Source of the DNA: Candidatus Bathyarchaeota archaeon
Lineage (GTDB): Archaea > Thermoproteota > Bathyarchaeia > Bathyarchaeales > Bathycorpusculaceae
NCBI GenBank assembly: GCA_030627225.1
Contig: DAOUSM010000019.1
Span: 1 to 9,661, forward strand
Reading direction: 5' to 3'
DNA: 9,661 nucleotides
Positions within the stretch are counted from its first letter, which is position 1. Every line of letters starts with the position of its first letter. Under the pieces are notes generated by a model. That model was given only the letters and a program-made list of their open reading frames with translations, searched no databases and was not told the DNA's origin. Of this stretch, positions 5,312 to 9,661 are shown one piece after another. The translations under genes and the position numbers were made by a program.

Positions 5312-5917
5312 ATGGGACCTGTAGAATTTGCATTGGTAACAATAACTTCTATCATTGCTGTAATGAACCCTGCAAGCACTGTGGCGGTATATATCGCTCT
5401 GACCAGAGACATGGACTTAGAAGAAAGTCGCAAGGTCATTGCAAAGTCCATGAAAATATCTTTTCTAGTTTTGGCCTTCTTTGCTTTTACAGGACAACTT
5501 CTCTTCTTAATTTTTAACGTGACGCTCGCTGCATTCAAGATTGCAGGTGGTATTCTATTAGTTACATCTGCATTTACAATGCTTAATCCTAAGAAGAAGG
5601 AATTTTCTCGGGAAGAGCTTGAAAACATCGCCATAGTTCCACTCGCATTTCCTCTCACCGCCGGGCCTGGAACAATTACGGCGGTAATACTTCTTGTTTC
5701 CGAGGCAAGCAGCCTACCAGAGACTTCTCTTGTCTTCGTGGGAATTTTTGCGGGAGTGGCAGTGTCTTATTTAGGAATGACTTATGCGCCTAAGATATTG
5801 AAGTTTCTAGGTGAAGAAGGTCTTCGTGTGATAACGAGGCTCATGTCGATAATTGTGTTGGCTATAGCAGTGCAATTTATTATTAGCGGGATCGCTGAAA
5901 CCATACCTAAATTATAG
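5312..5917 (+). CDS. MarC-family integral membrane protein
   Basis: MarC/UPF0056 family, a conserved inner-membrane protein of about 200 residues in Bacteria and Archaea; its biochemical role is not established, and the once-supposed multiple-antibiotic-resistance role did not hold up. The 201 residues show about six hydrophobic segments: near 5-30, 48-70, 72-90, 106-130, 138-158 and 175-195. Family motifs are VMNPAS (18-22 region), KIAGGILLVTSAFTML (76-91), IAIVPLAFPLTAGPGTIT (106-123) with the G-P-G, and RLMSIIVLAIAVQFII (176-191). A charged cytoplasmic loop (about 92-105) follows the third segment. The ATG is preceded by a purine-rich GATGATGTGA. It follows the Ard1-like gene by 23 bases on the same strand; the functional link is unclear. 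The gene looks complete. Confidence 0.93.
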   Translation: MGPVEFALVTITSIIAVMNPASTVAVYIALTRDMDLEESRKVIAKSMKISFLVLAFFAFTGQLLFLIFNVTLAAFKIAGGILLVTSAFTMLNPKKKEFSREELENIAIVPLAFPLTAGPGTITAVILLVSEASSLPETSLVFVGIFAGVAVSYLGMTYAPKILKFLGEEGLRVITRLMSIIVLAIAVQFIISGIAETIPKL

Positions 5918-5999
5918 CATGTATTCCTAAACAGATGCAGATTTATCCAAGGTTGCCTTTAACCGCGTCTAAACATTCACCCCAACCCTGCTAATACGA

Positions 6000-6046
6000 A
6001 CCATCCAAGAAAAAATTAAACATAAAAAGAAAAATAGTGGTTAAAA
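6000..6046 (-). terminator. Oligo-T terminator after fumarase operon
   Basis: Reading the minus strand after the TAG (6049-6047) of the beta-subunit gene, there are successive T-runs: TTTT, CTATTTTTCTTTTTATG and AATTTTTTC, within about 40 bases. There is no strong hairpin. Clustered U-tracts are the normal archaeal intrinsic terminator. Confidence 0.55.
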
Positions 6047-6652
6047 CTATGGCGACAAACCGAACTTTTGATAGATTTTCTGCCTGTTTTCTTCAACCTT
6101 CCTTTTGACATCTTCGAAAAGATTGTTTCCATGAGAGTCGATAGCTACTGTTAATGGACCGAATTCTTCAACCTCTAGAATCCACATTGCTTCCGGCATT
6201 CCCAAATCAAGCCACTCAACGCTCTTTACGCTTTTTATGGCTTTTGCAGCCAATATTGCAGCTCCACCAGTGAAAGCTCCGTAAACGGCACCGTATTTTG
6301 CCATGGCCTCTGTTGTTCTATTCCCCATTCCACCCTTGCCAATTATTACTCTAACTTTAAAGCTTTTAATGAATTCATCCTCGAAAATGTCCATCCTTGT
6401 GCTAGTTGTTGGACCCGCTGCAACGACAAACCATTTTTCCCCTTCCTTCTTCATTATTGGACCACAGTGGAAAACAGCCAATCCCTCAAGGTTTATCGGC
6501 AACGGCTTTTCCTGTTTAAAATATTCTAAGGCTCTTCTGTGGGCTTGGTCCCTTGCAGTCACCATTGTTCCACTTACGTACAACACGTCATTTACATTTA
6601 GTTTGCGGATTTCTTCTTCCGATATTGGTGTCTTAAGTTTATACACAGCCAT
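6047..6652 (-). CDS. fumB: Fumarate hydratase class I, beta subunit
   Basis: Beta (C-terminal domain) subunit of the two-part, iron-sulfur class I fumarase, which hydrates fumarate to L-malate with the alpha subunit encoded just upstream. It has 201 residues, the usual length. Conserved motifs: CGPIMK (63-68), AAGPTTSTRMD (78-88, substrate carboxylate binding), IIGKGGMG (103-110), YGAVYGAFTGGAA (120-132), WLDLGMPEAMW (147-157) and IDSHGNNLF (171-179). The ATG follows the alpha stop by ten bases and has GGTGGG as ribosome site. L(+)-tartrate dehydratase uses the same architecture and cannot be excluded by motif alone, but fumarase is the common archaeal assignment. A T-rich terminator follows. 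Confidence 0.9.
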   Translation of the reverse strand: MAVYKLKTPISEEEIRKLNVNDVLYVSGTMVTARDQAHRRALEYFKQEKPLPINLEGLAVFHCGPIMKKEGEKWFVVAAGPTTSTRMDIFEDEFIKSFKVRVIIGKGGMGNRTTEAMAKYGAVYGAFTGGAAILAAKAIKSVKSVEWLDLGMPEAMWILEVEEFGPLTVAIDSHGNNLFEDVKRKVEENRQKIYQKFGLSP

Positions 6653-6662
6653 TTATCCCACC

Positions 6663-7544
6663 TCACTCCACTTTATGCGTCAAATATTCAACCTTTCTGT
6701 CTGCGCCGATTCTTGCAGTGGCTCTTCTTGCAGCCCAACAGTTGAAGGCAACGGCCGCCGGATAAGATGCTGGATGCCTATAAGCATAGTTTATGTTTAC
6801 GCCTAAAACCGTGGTTTTTCCGCCAAGCCCCATTGGTCCAATCCCAGTCATGTTCACAGCCTCCAAAATCTCTTTTTCAAGCCTTGCTATTTCAGGGTCT
6901 GAATTTGGCACATTTAAGGGTCTCAGCAAGGCTTTTTTCGCTATTTTCATGGCTATGTCAGAGCCTCCGCCTATCCCAACTCCTAAAATGTTAGGTGGAC
7001 AAGGTTTCGCTCCAGCCTTTAATACAGCGTCAACAACAAACTTTTTCAGCCCTTTTATTCCTTCTCCCGGAACAAGCATTCCAGAGATGCAAACGTTTTC
7101 TGAACCTCCGCCCTTTGGCATCACGGTTAATTCTATGCTGTCTCCAAGGACGATTTCCCAGTTTACGTATGGTATCAGCCTTCCAGTGTTGTCTCCGCTG
7201 TTTTTCTGGGTGAAAGGGTTAACAGAGTTTGGGCGAAGAGGAACTTCCACGGTGGCTCTTCTCGTAGCTTTAATTAGAGCTTCCTCAATCTTGTCAAGAT
7301 TTTTCGCTTCGGCACCAGCTTTAACATAAAATATTATTGTGCCTGTGTCTTGGCATATTGGGGCTTGATATTTTTCAGCGAGTTCAACGTTGTCTAGAAT
7401 CGCCTTTAATTGGGTTTTTCCTGCTTCGCTTGTTTCCTCAGCATATGCTTTTTGCAGTGCTTGCTTAACATCTTCGGGCAGATAGATTACGGCTTGCTTC
7501 AGAAGGTTAAAGGCAACATTCTCCACAATATTCACTGTTTCCAA
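6663..7544 (-). CDS. fumA: Fumarate hydratase class I, alpha subunit
   Basis: Catalytic 4Fe-4S subunit of two-component class I fumarase; with the beta subunit it interconverts fumarate and malate in the central carbon pathway. It has 293 residues. Cluster ligands by family position are C64 (ICQDTGT), C182 (KPCPPNILGVGIGG) and C269 (FNCWAARR); their spacing of 118 and 87 is close to E. coli FumA (C105, C224, C318). Other motifs: RPNSVNPFTQKNSGDNTG (104-121), MPKGGGSEN (142-150) and GIGPMGLGGKTT (234-245). The start is TTG at 7544-7542, chosen because GGAGGG lies about seven bases upstream and the N-terminus aligns with the family. A TATA-like box is present further up. It forms a two-gene operon with the beta subunit. 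The same fold serves L(+)-tartrate dehydratase, a less likely alternative. Confidence 0.92.
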   Translation of the reverse strand: METVNIVENVAFNLLKQAVIYLPEDVKQALQKAYAEETSEAGKTQLKAILDNVELAEKYQAPICQDTGTIIFYVKAGAEAKNLDKIEEALIKATRRATVEVPLRPNSVNPFTQKNSGDNTGRLIPYVNWEIVLGDSIELTVMPKGGGSENVCISGMLVPGEGIKGLKKFVVDAVLKAGAKPCPPNILGVGIGGGSDIAMKIAKKALLRPLNVPNSDPEIARLEKEILEAVNMTGIGPMGLGGKTTVLGVNINYAYRHPASYPAAVAFNCWAARRATARIGADRKVEYLTHKVE

Positions 7545-7610
7545 GGATTCCCTCCATTTACCAGTTTATGATGAAACAGTGTGCATATAACTATTTTATA
7601 TTTATTTGGC
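7545..7610 (-). promoter_or_regulatory. Promoter and ribosome site of fumarase operon
   Basis: On the minus strand AAATAAATATAAAATAG (complement of about 7592-7608) is a strong archaeal TATA box. Transcription should start near 7572, giving a leader of some 28 bases with GGAGGG ending about seven bases before the TTG. The strong ribosome site compensates for the non-ATG start. Confidence 0.55.
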
Positions 7611-7905
7611 TTTGCTGATCGATGCAGCCTAGGGCTAGTCTAATAAATTGAAAAATAAATGAAAAGCTGGATGGCGCCTTCGATTTGTTGCGGCCATATA
7701 CAATCCGTTAGCTTAAACGCGAAATTTCCTGACAGTGTAGAAGGACAGGCTGCCCTCTTGACGGTGGAAGGACACACAGCTCCGCCATCTAAAGGCGAAA
7801 AAGCCTCCAAAACTAAAGAATTTCGAAAAATACCTGTAAAAACTGTAAATAGCAAATTGTTTCTAATCACTTTAACTGATCTCTCCTAGGATTAAAAGCT
7901 ACTGT
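7611..7905. other. Spacer between fumarase and radA, no supported gene
   Basis: Two 76-codon frames cover this spacer on opposite strands (plus 7659-7889, minus 7640-7870). Neither has a ribosome site, recognisable motif or good start context, so I do not call them genes. The segment contains an imperfect tandem pair: GACAGTGTAGAAGGACA at 7731-7747 and GACGGTGGAAGGACA at 7760-7774, each followed by a GC-richer stretch of about 14 bases. A small hairpin CGCC/GGCG lies at 7783-7797. The higher GC of 7730-7797 against its AT-rich flanks suggests a small inserted repeat or remnant, but I cannot identify it. Confidence 0.4.
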
Positions 7906-7909
7906 TCTT

Positions 7910-7967
7910 CGTGTAATTTAAATATGGCTTAACTTAACTGTTTCATGAATTGTAAGGGGTAAGGCCA
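7910..7967 (+). promoter_or_regulatory. radA promoter and ribosome site
   Basis: GTAATTTAAATATGG (7912-7926) holds a TATA box, ATTTAAATAT, at 7916-7925. The start of transcription should fall near 7946, about 22 bases before the ATG. GGGGT at 7956-7960, about seven bases before the ATG, serves as ribosome site. Confidence 0.5.
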
Positions 7968-8972
7968 ATGGTTGAGGAAGAGGAAGTCATAGCTAAGAAA
8001 CGGTATGAGTTTTTGGAGGACCTTCCAGGGATTGGGCCTGCTACTGCCCAGAAGCTGCGGGAGCTGGGGTTTCACACTGTTGAGTCTTTGGCTATGGCTA
8101 CTGCTCGTGAGTTGGAGCCTGCTGGCATAGGTGAAAAAAAGGCTTTGGCGATTATCCGTGCTGCACGTTCTTCTATTAGCGTTTCTTTTGTTAGGGCTGA
8201 TGAGCTTCTTAGGATGCGTGAGAACGTTTTGCGTTTGACAACTGGCAGCAAACCTTTGGATAGACTTCTTGGCGGTGGGTTAGAGACTCAAACTATAACA
8301 GAGTTTTATGGAGAGTATGGCAGCGGGAAAAGTCAGATTTGCCATCAGTTGTGTGTGAACGTGCAGTTGCCTCCTGAACGGGGCGGACTAAATGGTGCTG
8401 CGTTATACATTGATACTGAGAATACTTTTAGGACTGAGCGTATTGTTCAGATGGCTAGGCATTTAGGGCTTGACCCTGAGCAAGTGGTTAAGAACATTAT
8501 TTATGCTGAGGCCTACACTTCTGATCATCAGATGTTTCTTCTCGATAATGCTGACGAAGTGGTTAAGGAAAATAACGTGAAGCTGATTATTGTTGATTCT
8601 TTGACTTCTCATTTTAGGAGTGAATACATCGGGCGTGAGATGTTGGCTCCTAGGCAGCAGAGGCTGAACAAGCACATGCACAAGCTTATTCGTTTGGCTA
8701 GGGCTTTTAACGCTGCTGCTGTTGTAACGAATCAGGTTATGGCTAAACCAGATGTGTTTTTTGGAGATGCTGTTCATCCCATTGGAGGCCACATTGTTGC
8801 CCACACGAGTCATACGCGGATTTATTTGAGGAAAGCTGCTCATGGTCCTGTAAGGATTGCCCGTTTGGTTTCTAGTCCATATTTGCCGGAAGGAGAGGAA
8901 ATATTTAAAATAACCGAGAATGGAATAGAGGAGGTTTCTGAAGAAGAGAAACCAAAGTCTCGTAGGGGTTAG
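7968..8972 (+). CDS. radA: DNA repair and recombination protein RadA
   Basis: Archaeal RecA/Rad51-family recombinase that forms ATP-dependent filaments on single-stranded DNA and drives strand exchange in homologous recombination. It has 334 residues. The N-terminal helix-hairpin-helix DNA-binding domain is about 15-70 (LEDLPGIGPATAQKLRELGF). The FxxA polymerisation motif is SFVRA (F74, A77). Walker A is GEYGSGKS (115-122, K121), in the RadA/Rad51 style, and Walker B is LIIVD (206-210). The DNA-binding L2 region is about 258-274, with the conserved GGHIVAHTSHTRIYLRK following (273-289). A charged tail EEVSEEEKPKSRRG ends the protein. Length fits RadA proper, not the shorter RadB. No intein is present. 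The next gene starts two bases after the stop, so the two are one operon. Confidence 0.97.
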   Translation: MVEEEEVIAKKRYEFLEDLPGIGPATAQKLRELGFHTVESLAMATARELEPAGIGEKKALAIIRAARSSISVSFVRADELLRMRENVLRLTTGSKPLDRLLGGGLETQTITEFYGEYGSGKSQICHQLCVNVQLPPERGGLNGAALYIDTENTFRTERIVQMARHLGLDPEQVVKNIIYAEAYTSDHQMFLLDNADEVVKENNVKLIIVDSLTSHFRSEYIGREMLAPRQQRLNKHMHKLIRLARAFNAAAVVTNQVMAKPDVFFGDAVHPIGGHIVAHTSHTRIYLRKAAHGPVRIARLVSSPYLPEGEEIFKITENGIEEVSEEEKPKSRRG

Positions 8973-8974
8973 CC

Positions 8975-9424
8975 ATGCCTATTCCATCAGCTCTGGTTAC
9001 AAGGTTCTTCCAGCTTTTGGCTAACAGACAATTTGCCGAAGCGGAACGAGAATTGGAGAGGCTTAAGCAGAGGATGCGCAAAACGGAGTGGAACAGGGGT
9101 TATTTCAGGGCTTTGCGTGGGATGTTGCTTTCGCGACGGTCGAATAATGACGGATACGCTTTTTTCTCGAAAATGGATTTTAGTGATAAGGAGACTTTGT
9201 TGAGTTATAAGCGAGAGTTTGTGGGGCATGTGAGAAATAAGCTTCATGGAGATTTTGACCGCGGGTTTTTCTCTGCCTGGGCTGATTGTATGCGTGTGCT
9301 CAGCAAGGTAGTCGTGAACGATCCGGAACGAGAATGTGCACAGTCTAAGAAAGGTGAGTCTAAGACTTTGGATGGGGATAAAAGTCAGGTGAGTATTGAG
9401 AATTTTCTAAAAGGGAAGGTTTAG
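8975..9424 (+). CDS. RadA-linked protein with C-terminal PIP-box
   Basis: I do not recognise the family. The 149-residue product is mostly helical and basic. The first part (MPIPSALVTRFFQLLANRQFAEAERELERLKQRM) suggests two helices; 37-52 and 85-110 carry aromatic/arginine patches (WNRGYFRALRGMLLSRR, GDFDRGFFSAWADCM). From about 112 to 136 it is polar and probably disordered. The C-terminus reads QVSIENFLKGKV: Q138-x-x-I141-x-x-F144-L145 fits the PCNA-interacting (PIP) consensus Q-x-x-h-x-x-a-a, followed by Lys as in many archaeal examples, and at the chain end where such motifs usually sit. AGGGGT in the radA end is its ribosome site, and the ATG lies two bases after the radA stop, so it is co-transcribed with radA. 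Inference: a repair or replication accessory that docks on the sliding clamp. Confidence 0.8.
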   Translation: MPIPSALVTRFFQLLANRQFAEAERELERLKQRMRKTEWNRGYFRALRGMLLSRRSNNDGYAFFSKMDFSDKETLLSYKREFVGHVRNKLHGDFDRGFFSAWADCMRVLSKVVVNDPERECAQSKKGESKTLDGDKSQVSIENFLKGKV

Positions 9425-9438
9425 CCTGAACTGAGGAG

Positions 9439-9661
9439 TCAAGCGATTATTGTGTATAACAGAACCCAGAAGACTATCCATGAGAGGAAATAGATGCCTA
9501 TTCCCGTTGTTAGGAGTTTTTGTTGTTTTTCCACCTTGTATATGAATTTGGGTTTGATTATGTAGTATGATATTATGTAGATGACTAGCGCCATGAACAG
9601 ACCGTTCATGAATGTGCTGAACGTGAAGTCTGTGGTTATTGTTTCTGTTGCTAGGCCGTAA
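9439..9661 (-). CDS. Small membrane protein, C-terminal part (partial)
   Basis: A minus-strand frame is open from the window edge to TGA at 9441-9439, giving 73 residues of the C-terminus; the start is outside the window. Two hydrophobic segments are clear: one around FMNGLFMALVIYIISYYII and one around GIGIYFLSWIVFWVLLYTII, joined by a basic loop (KPKFIYKVEKQQKL). The chain ends ...TIIA right after the second helix, so the tail is short. The coding quality is good in this frame and the plus strand has no competing frame. It converges with the radA-linked gene across 14 bases. I do not recognise a named family; a compact two-or-three-helix membrane subunit is the safest description. Confidence 0.65.
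   Translation of the reverse strand, partial: YGLATETITTDFTFSTFMNGLFMALVIYIISYYIIKPKFIYKVEKQQKLLTTGIGIYFLSWIVFWVLLYTIIA

Noticed and set aside
5212..5658. 148-codon minus-strand frame across the acetyltransferase/MarC boundary
   Set aside because: Antisense of two clear genes, without start signals.
6793..7329. 178-codon plus-strand frame opposite fumarase alpha
   Set aside because: Pro/Ser/Phe-rich antisense shadow; the minus-strand protein has all fumarase motifs.
7640..7889. Two 76-codon frames on opposite strands
   Set aside because: No ribosome sites, no motif, no convincing start, and mutual overlap; kept as spacer.

Overview
The window is archaeal chromosomal DNA. It carries a TATA-binding protein, RadA recombinase, an archaeal Ard1-type N-acetyltransferase and a two-subunit class I fumarase, and AT-rich TATA-like boxes sit 25-60 bases before several starts. 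The integrase remnant and the overall gene style resemble the Bathyarchaeia/Thermoproteota side of the Archaea, but that placement is inference from sequence style only.

Left end (1-1330): an accessory, decayed region. Bases 1-560 hold no confident gene but are rich in inverted repeats: a three-way-junction-like fold near 48-134 and three hairpins at 338-456. A near-perfect GC-rich palindrome at 564-580, followed by seven T, looks like a terminator usable from both sides. Next come two small minus-strand reading frames joined by an ATGA overlap (one a truncated C-terminal piece, one a complete 45-residue protein), then the C-terminal part of a tyrosine recombinase. An open frame runs through as 223 codons from base 655, but its first ~46 codons are the antisense of the minus-strand genes. 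The region reads as the scar of an integrated element from which two head-to-head 5' ends were deleted.

Middle (1331-5930): housekeeping genes. tbp (+) converges on a minus-strand pair encoding an MBL-fold hydrolase followed by orotate phosphoribosyltransferase (pyrE). A 111-base divergent promoter region separates that pair from a LarA-family nickel-pincer racemase (+). An Ard1/RimI-like acetyltransferase and a MarC-family membrane protein follow on the + strand.

Right part (5930-9661): fumarase alpha and beta subunits form a minus-strand operon ending in a T-rich terminator. A 423-base spacer with no convincing gene separates it from radA (+). Two bases after radA is a 149-residue protein of unknown family whose C-terminus fits a PCNA-interacting (PIP) box; this is the most interesting lead here and suggests a RadA-linked repair factor. 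The window ends inside a converging minus-strand gene for a small two-helix membrane protein.

No rRNA, intact tRNA, CRISPR array or complete insertion sequence was found. The racemase and the fumarase could both act on C3/C4 hydroxy acids, but they are on opposite strands and not co-transcribed.
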